From assembly GCA_018969295.1 (NCBI GenBank), contig JAGWYN010000010.1:50872-114871 (forward strand): 64,000 nt of DNA, written 5' to 3'. The position numbers and the translations under genes are program-made. Positions 35,453-43,322 of this stretch are shown here, piece after piece; positions within the stretch are counted from its first letter, which is position 1, and each line of letters begins with the position of its first letter. The notes under the pieces are model-generated. The model saw nothing but the letters and a program-made list of their open reading frames with translations. It did not search any database and was not told where the DNA came from. Source of the DNA: Chloroflexota bacterium. GTDB lineage: Bacteria > Chloroflexota > Anaerolineae > Caldilineales > Caldilineaceae.

Positions 35453-38400
35453 TCAAAGCGAGCGGACACACCGGAACCCGACGTCGTAGTAGTCCCAGTA
35501 GCCGGGGTTGACGTTGACCCGGGCGGCGGAGCGCACGTTGCCGTCACTGCCGTTCCATGCCCCGCCCCGCAGCACACGGTACTCACCCGTCGCCGGCCCC
35601 TGCGGGTTTTCACTGGGCGACTGGCTGTAGTAGTTGCCGTCGTACCAGTCGTTCACCCACTCCCACGCGTTCCCAGCCATGTCCAACGCCCCATACGGGC
35701 TGGCGCCTGCAGGATAAGAGCCTGCATGACTGGTACCCCATATATTTTGGTTATAATTGAGAAGCGTTCCATCGGGGGGATTGTTTCCCCACGGATAGGT
35801 GCGTCCATCTGTCCCACGTGCTGCTTTTTCCCACTCTGCCTCTGTCGGCAGACGATAGCGTTCACCCGTCTCTTCACTCAACCACCGTGTATATGCCTCC
35901 GCTTCGTACCAGCTTACGCAGACAACAGGCTGGTCATCTGCATTGAAAGCAGCATCATACAGACACCTTGGCGCATTCCAGTTGTTGTCAGCGCGCGCAT
36001 TCCAGCCTTCAGCGCTCCAGTAGCGTTCTGTTGCGTAGCCGCCGGCGTCTACAAACCGCCGAAACTGCGCATTGGTCACTTCCGTCTGCCCGATCCAGTA
36101 CGCATCCAGATAAACTTTATGGGGAGGAGATTCATCAAGCTCCCCATTCTTCGATCCCATTTCAAATTCTCCAGCAGGCACGTAAACGTAGATGGCGTTG
36201 TCTATGGGGTTGCGCCATCCCTGGGCGGCCTGGGCAACCACAGTGGCCGCAGGGACCACTGCGGCTTGAATCGTTTGCGTGTACAGCAGCGGCTGCTTCA
36301 TGCGCGGTTGCAGCATCTCCTGGTCTGGAAGACCCCTGTCGATACCAAAGCGCTGTCGCTCGGCCGCCGTCAAAATCGGTGCCGGTCGGAAGATGCGGGC
36401 AATGACGTGCTGCAACAGTTCCTGCTCGGTTTCTGGATGCTCAGTTGTTGGCTGCGCTGCCTCCTGGCCACTGTCCCAGATGCGCACTGTACCCTCTTCT
36501 CCGCCCGAGACGATCTGCTGGCCATTCGGACTGAAGTCCACAGAAGCAACTGCCCCAAAGCCGCTGTTCAGCTGCGCCACTTCTTGGCGACTGGTCACAT
36601 CCCAGATGCGCACTGTATCACCGCCGGAGACGATCTGCCGCCCATCCGGGCTGAACCCCACAGAATAAACCGTGCCATCGTGGCCCTCCAGCATTTCTGC
36701 CTCTTGCGACGCGAAATTTTTTGTGCTCCAAAGACGCACGATCCCGTCTTCTCCACCCGAGACGATCTGCTGCCCATCCAGGCTGAAGCTTACCGAAGCC
36801 ACTGCTCCACCAGACGAAAGCGCCCCCGTTGCTTCATTCGTGACTGCATCCCACACCCGCACCTCGCCGTTCTTTGTTCCCAGGAGGATCTCCCGTCCAT
36901 TGGGGTGGAAGTCCACCGTCAAAACAGGCGCGCCGTGATTGAGTTCTCCCAATTGACGGCTGCCGGCGATATCCCACAGACGCACCATGCCATCTTCTCC
37001 GCCAGAGACGATCTGCCGTCCATTGGGGCTGAAGTCTACCGTCAAAACGGATGCGCCATGATTGAGTTCTGTCACTTGACGGCTGCCGGCGACATCCCAC
37101 AGACGCACCATACCATCTTCACCCCCCGAGACAATCTGCCGTCCATCCAGGCTGAAGCGCACAGAATAGACCTCACCGCCGCGGCTGTCCAACTGCGCTC
37201 TCTGCTGGCCACTGGCTGCATCCCAGATGCGGAGTGTGCCGTCTTTCCCCCCGGAGACAATCTGCAATCCATCCGGGCTGAAGTCCAAAGAGTAAACCTT
37301 ACCGACATGGCCGTCCAGCGGTGTGAGCTGTATGCCACTGGCCACCTCCCAGATGCGAACAGTGCCGTCTTTCCCTCCGGAGACAATCTGCAATCCATCC
37401 GGGCTGAACCCCACGGCGCTGACTTCACCCTCGTGGCCGTTCAGCTGCGCCACTTCTTGGCGACTGGCCACCTCCCAGAGCCGCACTGTATCACCGCCGG
37501 AGATGATCTGCTCCCCATCCGCGCTGAACTCCACAGAACTCACTCTGCCATGATGGCCGTCCAGCTGCGCCACCTGCTGGCGACTGGCCACCTCCCAGAT
37601 GCGGAGGGTGCCGTCTTCGCCGCCGGAGACGATCTGCCGCCCGTCCGGGCTGAACTCCACGGCACTGACTTCACCCTCGTGGCCGTCCAGCTGCGCCACC
37701 TGCTGGCCACTGGCCACCTCCCAGATGCGGAGGGTGCCATCTTCGCCGCCGGAGACAACCCGCAATCCATCTGGGCTGAACCCCACAGCACTGACTTCGC
37801 CCTCATGGCCGTCCAGCTGCGCCACCTGCTGACCACCGGCCACCTCCCAGACGCGCACTGTATCACCGCCGGAGACGATCTGCTCCCCATCCGGGCTGAA
37901 CCCCACAGCACTGACCTTGCCCTCATGGCCGTCCAGCTGCGCCACCTGCTGGCCGCTGGCCACCTCCCAGATGCGGAGAGTGCCGTCTTCGCCGCCGGAG
38001 ACAATCCGCTGCCCATTCGGGCTAAAATTCAGGGCAGTCACAGCGCCGATATGGTTGAAGAAAAGCTGCTGCGGCTGCAGATCAGCTGCATTCCAGATGC
38101 GCACCGTGCCGTCTTCTCCACCTGAAACAATCGTCTGCCCATTTGGGCTGAAGTCTACACTGGAGACCCCTCCTTGATGACGGCGCTGCGGAGAGGGGAT
38201 GACGATGCGCAAACGAGCATTGTCTGCTGCGGTGCGGAGGGCCGTGGAGATGGTGGAGCTTTCGCTGAGGAGAGCAGCATCTCGGGCCAGGATCAGCGCC
38301 AGATCGCCGAACTGCTTGTCAGCACGAAGGAGAAGTTGACTTTGTCCGGCCAGGTTTTCAGCAAAGCTGCGGCGGGCAGCATTCTGGGCAATTTCCGTCT

Positions 38401-39988
38401 GTCGTTTGGTTTCTTGGGTCTGCTGCCAGGCCAGACCGGCGGCAATCAGGGCAAAAACAGCGATCACGATTGCAGCCACGGCCAACAGACGAATGCGTCG
38501 ATTTTGCTGCTGCTCTCGCTCGGCGGCCCTCTCTGCACTCTTGCATGCATTCAGAAATTCTTGCTCGGTCTTCTCCAGCGGCTCTGTCTGCGCCTCAGCC
38601 CAGGCTGCTGCCTCGGCCAGCACTTCCCCGCGCAGCAGAAGCCCATCCGAGCGCCCCTGCTCATTCCACAGCGCAGCTTGACGCTGCAAGGTGCTCAGGT
38701 GCTGGACGAACCAGGCTGCGTTGTCGGCTCGAATCGGCTCCACAAAACGGTCATGCACCAACTCGATCCAGGTATTGCCGCCGCGAACCTCCCCACGCAC
38801 CAGGAAGCGTTTTTGCAGGGCGCGCACCACGCTGTTGGGCAGGCCAGCAGTTTCGGTTTCACCTTGCTGCACCAGCCCGCGCGTCCCGGCAGCGGTGATC
38901 AGCGACGCGTCGAACCAGGAACGCACCCGACGCTCGCTGACCCCTTTTACAGCCGGGTCGGCCAACACCAGCGCCAAGGTTGCCCCATAAAACTCCTTGA
39001 GCGCCTGCTCCACATCTCCCGCCGCAGTCAGATTCTCCGCAGTGATCAGAAGTGCTTCATGGGCAGTCTGTCGTTCTGAAGCGTCTTTTGCCAGCTTTTC
39101 CCACAACTGGTAGCAGACCACCTGCAGCTGCACCGGCTCGACATACTGGCCGAGCACCGTCGTTTCCTGGCCAGGGACGCTGACTTGAAGCAAGTCTTCC
39201 ACAAGCTGTTCAGCCACACCAGACGCAAAAGGCTGACCGTGCAGTCTCGCAGGCTGTCGCACCGCTTCCAGAGCCGCTTCCTTTCCCATACGCTCCATGT
39301 AGAAGCGGGCGCGCAGCCGGTTGAAAACCAGTGGCGCATACGGGTCGAGCGCAGCTACGTAGTCATCGCGCAGAACCAGCACCACCCACAGATTGGGGTC
39401 AGCCTGTATGGCCGCATCCAGCTGCCGAAAAAACGCCTCCCGCTCCTGCCAGCGGCCCGGATGGCTGGTGATGATCTCCTCAAACTGGTCGAGGATCAGG
39501 GCGTAGCGTTGTCTGCCAGGCGCAGCAGGCGTCGCACCGGCGTCGTAGACCCAACCCTTGCGCGTTTGCCCTTCCAGGCCGGGCACGTTCTGCCGGGTCA
39601 GACGGGCCAGGAAGTCGACCAGGGAGACGTGGGCCAGCCGACTGGCGTCGTCTCCTTCATCCACGCTGAGCAGCAGGTTGCAAACAAAGATGTTCTCCAC
39701 CTGCCCCATCTCTGCGGGCAGATCGCCGCTGACACGCCCTACGGGCAACACAACAAAATTCTTCTCCTCCTGCAGCCGGGGAATGAGGCGGGTGTGCAAA
39801 AGCGAACTTTTGCCCGCACCAGATTGGGCGTAGAAAAGCAGCAGCCGTTCCGACAACACCCAGGCCAGCAGATCGCGCGCCTCACTTTCACGGCCAAAGA
39901 AAAGAGTGTGCTGCTCGTAGGCAAAGGTGCTGGGCCCGACGTAGGGATTGGCAGACTGGAAGATTGGGGGATCAGAAAAGGAGGTCAT
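35453..39988 (-). CDS. STAND NTPase / WD40 / FGE-fold conflict-system protein with a DGR variable region
   Basis: A 1511-residue protein. Residues ~15-420 are an nSTAND1-type NTPase: NPYVGPSTFAYE, FFGRESE, Walker A AQSGAGKSSLL and Walker B LILDQFEEI, followed by a winged-helix part. One membrane helix lies at ~500-522 (RLLAVAAIVIAVFALIAAGL) and an alpha-helical link at ~525-595. Fourteen WD40 repeats (~600-1180) form two seven-bladed propellers; they are almost identical at DNA level. Residues ~1265-1511 are an FGE/C-type-lectin fold (EFEMGSKNGEL, EVTNAQFRRFV, RLPTEAEWEKAARG, DMAGNAWEWV, LRGGAW...GFRCVRS) without the catalytic cysteines. It is coupled by ATGA to an upstream SIR2-like gene. 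Likely function: a ligand-triggered NTP-dependent switch controlling the SIR2-like effector, with the lectin fold as the variable sensor. Confidence 0.9.
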   Translation of the reverse strand: MTSFSDPPIFQSANPYVGPSTFAYEQHTLFFGRESEARDLLAWVLSERLLLFYAQSGAGKSSLLHTRLIPRLQEEKNFVVLPVGRVSGDLPAEMGQVENIFVCNLLLSVDEGDDASRLAHVSLVDFLARLTRQNVPGLEGQTRKGWVYDAGATPAAPGRQRYALILDQFEEIITSHPGRWQEREAFFRQLDAAIQADPNLWVVLVLRDDYVAALDPYAPLVFNRLRARFYMERMGKEAALEAVRQPARLHGQPFASGVAEQLVEDLLQVSVPGQETTVLGQYVEPVQLQVVCYQLWEKLAKDASERQTAHEALLITAENLTAAGDVEQALKEFYGATLALVLADPAVKGVSERRVRSWFDASLITAAGTRGLVQQGETETAGLPNSVVRALQKRFLVRGEVRGGNTWIELVHDRFVEPIRADNAAWFVQHLSTLQRQAALWNEQGRSDGLLLRGEVLAEAAAWAEAQTEPLEKTEQEFLNACKSAERAAEREQQQNRRIRLLAVAAIVIAVFALIAAGLAWQQTQETKRQTEIAQNAARRSFAENLAGQSQLLLRADKQFGDLALILARDAALLSESSTISTALRTAADNARLRIVIPSPQRRHQGGVSSVDFSPNGQTIVSGGEDGTVRIWNAADLQPQQLFFNHIGAVTALNFSPNGQRIVSGGEDGTLRIWEVASGQQVAQLDGHEGKVSAVGFSPDGEQIVSGGDTVRVWEVAGGQQVAQLDGHEGEVSAVGFSPDGLRVVSGGEDGTLRIWEVASGQQVAQLDGHEGEVSAVEFSPDGRQIVSGGEDGTLRIWEVASRQQVAQLDGHHGRVSSVEFSADGEQIISGGDTVRLWEVASRQEVAQLNGHEGEVSAVGFSPDGLQIVSGGKDGTVRIWEVASGIQLTPLDGHVGKVYSLDFSPDGLQIVSGGKDGTLRIWDAASGQQRAQLDSRGGEVYSVRFSLDGRQIVSGGEDGMVRLWDVAGSRQVTELNHGASVLTVDFSPNGRQIVSGGEDGMVRLWDIAGSRQLGELNHGAPVLTVDFHPNGREILLGTKNGEVRVWDAVTNEATGALSSGGAVASVSFSLDGQQIVSGGEDGIVRLWSTKNFASQEAEMLEGHDGTVYSVGFSPDGRQIVSGGDTVRIWDVTSRQEVAQLNSGFGAVASVDFSPNGQQIVSGGEEGTVRIWDSGQEAAQPTTEHPETEQELLQHVIARIFRPAPILTAAERQRFGIDRGLPDQEMLQPRMKQPLLYTQTIQAAVVPAATVVAQAAQGWRNPIDNAIYVYVPAGEFEMGSKNGELDESPPHKVYLDAYWIGQTEVTNAQFRRFVDAGGYATERYWSAEGWNARADNNWNAPRCLYDAAFNADDQPVVCVSWYEAEAYTRWLSEETGERYRLPTEAEWEKAARGTDGRTYPWGNNPPDGTLLNYNQNIWGTSHAGSYPAGASPYGALDMAGNAWEWVNDWYDGNYYSQSPSENPQGPATGEYRVLRGGAWNGSDGNVRSAARVNVNPGYWDYYDVGFRCVRSL
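35459..35575 (-). other. DGR variable region VR1 (in the STAND-WD40-FGE gene)
   Basis: The final 39 codons before the last residue and stop. Aligned with VR2 it shows clustered substitutions at positions 6, 8-10, 12-13, 18, 20, 22-23 and after the TGG at codon 27, while CGG, TCC, CCC, GGC, TGG and all codon-final C are fixed. Encoded variable residues are WNGSDGNV, AARVNVN and WDYYDV, in the ligand-binding face of the lectin fold. It is one codon longer than VR2 in the last cluster. Confidence 0.85.
36480..38170 (-). repeat. Array of 14 WD40-coding repeats (~117-126 bp each)
   Basis: Consecutive units encode variants of HEGEVSAVGFSPDG followed by QIVSGGEDGTLRIW and EVASGQQVAQLDG. Units 3, 6 and 13 lack the three-residue EDG turn (SGGDTVR). 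Several neighbours differ by only a few bases over more than 100 bp, which implies recent duplication or ongoing gene conversion. Confidence 0.85.
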
Positions 39989-41001
39989 GGCGGGTACAGC
40001 TCCTTGGTATATTCGTCCAGACTGCCCCAGTAAATGTCAAAACGTGCTTCCTGATCCAGATAGTTTTGTAGATATCTCTCTTGTATGGCCCGTTCTTCAG
40101 GGAGCAGCTGCAGCACGCAGGTGCCACGGCGCCCATACCCCTGGCCGGTCTGACGAATCAATCCATAATAGAGACCGCGAAAAGCCCAGCTGTCCAGCCG
40201 GAAGCCCAACAACACGACGTCGTCCGCCAGCGCGCCCCGCACCAGAGAGGGCAGCCGGTCAGCAGTATTCTTGCCGCGCCCTTCAGCCAGATTGACCAAC
40301 ATCTCCAGATGGTCGTCTTCGCTCAAAGCCAGGGAACCGGGCAAGGCAGCACCGCTTTGTGGGTGGACATCCAGCCCGCAGAGGTGATAGACCAGAGGCT
40401 GCTGCTCGCTGGGCCGGTATTCGTCGGGAATCCGCCAGAGATCCATATCCGGCGCTTCTATCGGTCCTCGCCAGCGGCACATCTTGGTCAGTGGAGTTTT
40501 GCCGGCCTTGCGCAGGGCATTTTCCAAAAAAGTGCTGGCGCTGAGGGTCAGATAGATCTTGAAAGGCAGATTGGCCAGCCTTTGCAAAGGCTGCGTCTGG
40601 GACATATCAAAGCGGGGATAGCCCAACAAGTTGGCAAAGGCGGTGACACCCACCTTGTCGACCTGGTCGCTCGCTTCACGCAAGGTTTCTGGAGGCACCC
40701 CTGCGGTCTCTGCCTCCCGATAAATGTGGTTTTTCAAACAGTCCAGATAGAAAGTTTTGCAGTTAGCGTCGTTGCTGTGGTTGGTGTAGCGATCATAATT
40801 GGCAAGCTGGCTGATGTCGGGCAAGGTGCCAAGATAGGGATATCTTACTTTCTCGGCGTAGAAACGCTTGAAACGTTCGTGTTCAAAGAGCGCCAGGTCA
40901 AAAAGAGCGCTGTGGCTGAGAATGGGCAAGGCATTGCCGTCGCGCACCTGCTGGGGGATGCTGGCGGCAACAGGCTGCTCATGGTCGCCCCAAATAGGCA
41001 T
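39985..41001 (-). CDS. SIR2-like effector protein coupled to the STAND-WD40 gene
   Basis: A 338-residue protein whose layout matches the SIR2-like family that accompanies nSTAND1-WD40 genes: RDGNALPILSHSALFDL near the N-terminus, LPFKIYLTLSASTFLENAL (~150-168), PLVYHLCGLD, LALSEDDHLEMLVNL (~245-260), LLGFRLDSWAFRGLYYGLI (~285-303) and a final IYWGSLDEYTKELY. SIR2-like domains in defence systems hydrolyse NAD+ to stop the infected cell. Here the usual glycine-containing LPVIG-type loop reads LPILSHSAL and the TTNYD-type motif reads LTLSAST, so NADase activity is uncertain. AGGAGG lies 7 nt before the ATG at 41001, and its stop overlaps the next ATG. Confidence 0.78.
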   Translation of the reverse strand: MPIWGDHEQPVAASIPQQVRDGNALPILSHSALFDLALFEHERFKRFYAEKVRYPYLGTLPDISQLANYDRYTNHSNDANCKTFYLDCLKNHIYREAETAGVPPETLREASDQVDKVGVTAFANLLGYPRFDMSQTQPLQRLANLPFKIYLTLSASTFLENALRKAGKTPLTKMCRWRGPIEAPDMDLWRIPDEYRPSEQQPLVYHLCGLDVHPQSGAALPGSLALSEDDHLEMLVNLAEGRGKNTADRLPSLVRGALADDVVLLGFRLDSWAFRGLYYGLIRQTGQGYGRRGTCVLQLLPEERAIQERYLQNYLDQEARFDIYWGSLDEYTKELYPP

Positions 41002-41347
41002 CGGTGAAACCTCCTACAAGAGTCAGCAATCCACAGGCACTTTTTGTGCAATGCAAAGATTTGTGGTGCATGGCGCTCCTCGGTTGTCGGAGCAGGGTAC
41101 CTAATATCCTAGCGGGCTTGGCAAAAAATGTCAAATGCACTTTTTGAGCCCATTCTTCAAAGCAACGACGCATCTTTGCTGTGTGGCTTTCATGTCGTTG
41201 CGTCAACCCATGTCGCTTTTGAAGCGCTCTTCCTCTCGGGTGCGCCCTCCCACCGGCTCGTCGGCGTCCCCGTCACTCGAGTGCTTGCCTATCCATTCTC
41301 GCCCATGTTGCAGCGCGCAACGTCAGTGGATGGCCTGGGCAGATCTT
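41002..41347. other. Intergenic region between the SIR2-like and CHAT genes
   Basis: About 346 bp without a recognisable gene, promoter match or repeat. Short open frames exist but encode nothing family-like and have no ribosome site. The promoter of the SIR2-STAND pair should lie near its right-central part on the minus strand. Confidence 0.4.
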
Positions 41348-43087
41348 TTATGGAACTCTTTCCGGGTGCATGACGACGCGGAAACCGAGCCGGGGAACTT
41401 TGCTGGTCGACAGGGAGTTGCCGCGCAGCGTGCAGGGCAGAGCGTCCGGCTGCGTGCTGGATGAGCCGCCGCGATGCACCATCCGGCTAAGTGGAGGCAG
41501 TTTGGCCGGGTCGGTGATCTCGCGCTCGTCGATCGAATTATAGGGGTCGGGCTTTGTTGGCTGCGTTCCCCAGCGGGAACGCGTCCACTGCTGCACAGCT
41601 TCCGGCACCCCTTGCAGCATATTTGCTGCCTCCAGTGTGCGACACATGCATTCCCACTCCGCCTCGCTGGGCAGCGTGTAGCGGCGTCCTGTACTTGCAC
41701 TCAGCCATGCACAGTAAGCCATTGCATCGTGCCAGTCCACATCGACCACAGATTGATCATTCGCGGATGGTTCACGGTTGATCCACCCCCGCAGCGGTGC
41801 CCGGTGTTCGGGTCTGTCCCGGAGGAACGCAGCATATTCGCCCATGGTGACGGGCTGTTTGCCGATGCAAAAATCAGGCAGATGGACGCTTTGCTGTGTC
41901 TGCTCGGCTGCAGCAGGATCGGCGCTGTCCATCAGAAAAGTCCTCCCGTCGATCCACACGGTCTCGGGCTCGAAAGGTTTTCGTTCAAAGCGGGGCTTGT
42001 CGAGCAGCATGCGGTTGTCGTCGGAGCGGCTGAAAAAGACGGGCGTACCCCACTCTGGGCTGCCATCCAGCCCGTAGATGGCCTTGCGTGCCTCGCTGAC
42101 CGCGGCCTCGATGGGGCATCCCTCTGCCAGTGCCCGGTAGAACGCCTGGCTGAGGGCGATCGCAGCGCGATCGGTGACCGGGAACTGCATGGCCAGCACT
42201 GCAGGCAGGCCTTGTTTCACCAACTGCTGCGCCACACCTGCAAAGGAGTCGCTGCGGCCACCTCGCGCGCCCTCGCAGGCGTTGAGAAAAATCAGCCGCA
42301 AGCTCTCCTTGCTGTCTTGCAGCAAGACTTTGAAACGCTCCGCCGGCATCCATGTCGGCTGCCCGGCCTCGTCTTCGAAGATCAAGCCGCCTTGAGCCTT
42401 TTCGTCAAAATAGCCGTGGCCAATGAAATGAAGCACATGAACGGCCCCCTGTCGCAGCCGGGTTTGCAGGGCAGACCAGATGGCAGGTACCCGCTCCAGG
42501 CGCACCTGATGCGTGCCCAGGCCAGCTGCGGCCTGCTGCAAACGCGTCCATTCTTCTTCCACCGCCAGGGACGGCATCCCAGCCGGGTTGGAGAGAACAG
42601 CCAGCACGGTCAGCGGCGGCGGCAGCAACTTTATGGCTGCGGCATGGGGCACCTCCAGATAGCGTATCAGAGGCGTCCTGACAGAAAGGGCCAGAAAGCC
42701 GCCCAGCTCCGGCGCATAGAGGTACTCCCAGGGCAAGTCGGCCAGCATAGGCAGCCGGTCGTCAATGCGCAGCCGGATTCGCAGGCCGGCTTTGTGGTGT
42801 TGGGCCTTGTCCAGACTGCGGCGCAGGCAGTCGCCTACAGCGCCGCCAAATGCAGCCTGATAGAGTTGGGTGCCCAAGGAACATAGATCATCGGAGTCTG
42901 CTTGTTCGGCAGAACCAAGAGAACGGCTGGCGTCCAGCGCCTGCCAGAGGCTGGCGATCCTCTGTTCGTTGGCAAAGGGCAGCGTAAAGCTGGCGCGGGC
43001 CTCTCCAACAGGAGAACGGATGACCACAGCATCATAGCTGTCGTGCTGACTCGGTTGGATGCGCAAATCGAAGGTTTCGTAGTGCAT
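41348..43087 (-). CDS. CHAT-family caspase-like protease fused to an FGE-fold domain
   Basis: A 579-residue protein. Residues ~90-390 are a CHAT (caspase HetF-associated) peptidase with ADLPWEYLYAPELGGFLAL, catalytic His in LHFIGHGYFDE (~222), catalytic Cys in FLNACEGARGG (~271) and QGLPAVLAMQFPVTDRAAI. Residues ~395-579 are an FGE/lectin-like fold (FLMDS, QPVTMGEYAAFL, VVDVDWHDAMAYCAWL, LPSEAEWECMCR, HRGGSSS..., LGFRVVMHP) without the variable-region pattern. CHAT proteases are effectors that cleave specific partners when a sensor is triggered. The gene is divergent from the EAD1-trypsin gene and shares a duplicated promoter with it. Its ATG at 43087 has no Shine-Dalgarno; the -10 is only 17 nt away, so the leader is very short. 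Confidence 0.88.
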   Translation of the reverse strand: MHYETFDLRIQPSQHDSYDAVVIRSPVGEARASFTLPFANEQRIASLWQALDASRSLGSAEQADSDDLCSLGTQLYQAAFGGAVGDCLRRSLDKAQHHKAGLRIRLRIDDRLPMLADLPWEYLYAPELGGFLALSVRTPLIRYLEVPHAAAIKLLPPPLTVLAVLSNPAGMPSLAVEEEWTRLQQAAAGLGTHQVRLERVPAIWSALQTRLRQGAVHVLHFIGHGYFDEKAQGGLIFEDEAGQPTWMPAERFKVLLQDSKESLRLIFLNACEGARGGRSDSFAGVAQQLVKQGLPAVLAMQFPVTDRAAIALSQAFYRALAEGCPIEAAVSEARKAIYGLDGSPEWGTPVFFSRSDDNRMLLDKPRFERKPFEPETVWIDGRTFLMDSADPAAAEQTQQSVHLPDFCIGKQPVTMGEYAAFLRDRPEHRAPLRGWINREPSANDQSVVDVDWHDAMAYCAWLSASTGRRYTLPSEAEWECMCRTLEAANMLQGVPEAVQQWTRSRWGTQPTKPDPYNSIDEREITDPAKLPPLSRMVHRGGSSSTQPDALPCTLRGNSLSTSKVPRLGFRVVMHPERVP

Positions 43088-43104
43088 GGCGGTTTTGGAT
43101 GGGT

Positions 43105-43133
43105 AGTATACTTGACCCCAATGTCAAGACCAA
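43105..43133 (-). promoter_or_regulatory. Promoter of the CHAT gene (twin copy 1)
   Basis: On the minus strand TTGGTC, 17-bp spacer and TATACT; the spacer ends in GGGGTCAAG. The block GGGGTCAAGTATACT is identical to that of the divergent promoter at 43238-43266. Confidence 0.72.
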
Positions 43134-43237
43134 AAACTGCCCAAACTAAAGTATAGACCTTCGCTGGCGTCCGATAGGCCAGGCTCTGATGGAACCTTCC
43201 ATGTGCTTCTTTGAGTATACATTCTCACTTAAGCCCA

Positions 43238-43266
43238 TTGGTCTAGTGTTCGGGGTCAAGTATACT
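43238..43266 (+). promoter_or_regulatory. Promoter of the EAD1-trypsin gene (twin copy 2)
   Basis: TTGGTC (43238-43243), 17-bp spacer, TATACT (43261-43266). The -35 heptamer TTGGTCT and the 15-bp block GGGGTCAAGTATACT are the same as in the CHAT promoter; only the 7 bp between differ. The two copies face each other across about 104 bp. Confidence 0.72.
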
Positions 43267-43322
43267 GCTGGCAGAGCATACCCGTTGAACCGTCTTGACT
43301 GCACGCAAAAGGAGACCCCAAC

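Noticed and set aside
34823..38125. Very long open frame on the plus strand opposite the STAND-WD40 gene
   Set aside because: It is an antisense shadow produced by GC-rich codon bias and the repeats; the encoded sequence has no family resemblance and no start signals.
36480..38170. Regular ~120-bp repeats resembling a CRISPR or satellite array
   Set aside because: They are in frame within one large gene and encode WD40 blades; there are no spacers.
31497..39988. FGE-fold proteins as active formylglycine-generating enzymes for sulfatases
   Set aside because: The catalytic cysteines are missing from the last segment, which is the variable region, and no sulfatase gene is in the window.
41128..41373. 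Possible 81-residue gene between the SIR2-like and CHAT genes
   Set aside because: No ribosome site, no family resemblance, and it overlaps the end of the CHAT gene on the other strand.
41348..41480. C-terminal end of the CHAT gene as a third variable region
   Set aside because: It does not align with the two variable regions, has no cluster of NNC codons and is not followed by the shared 3' element.
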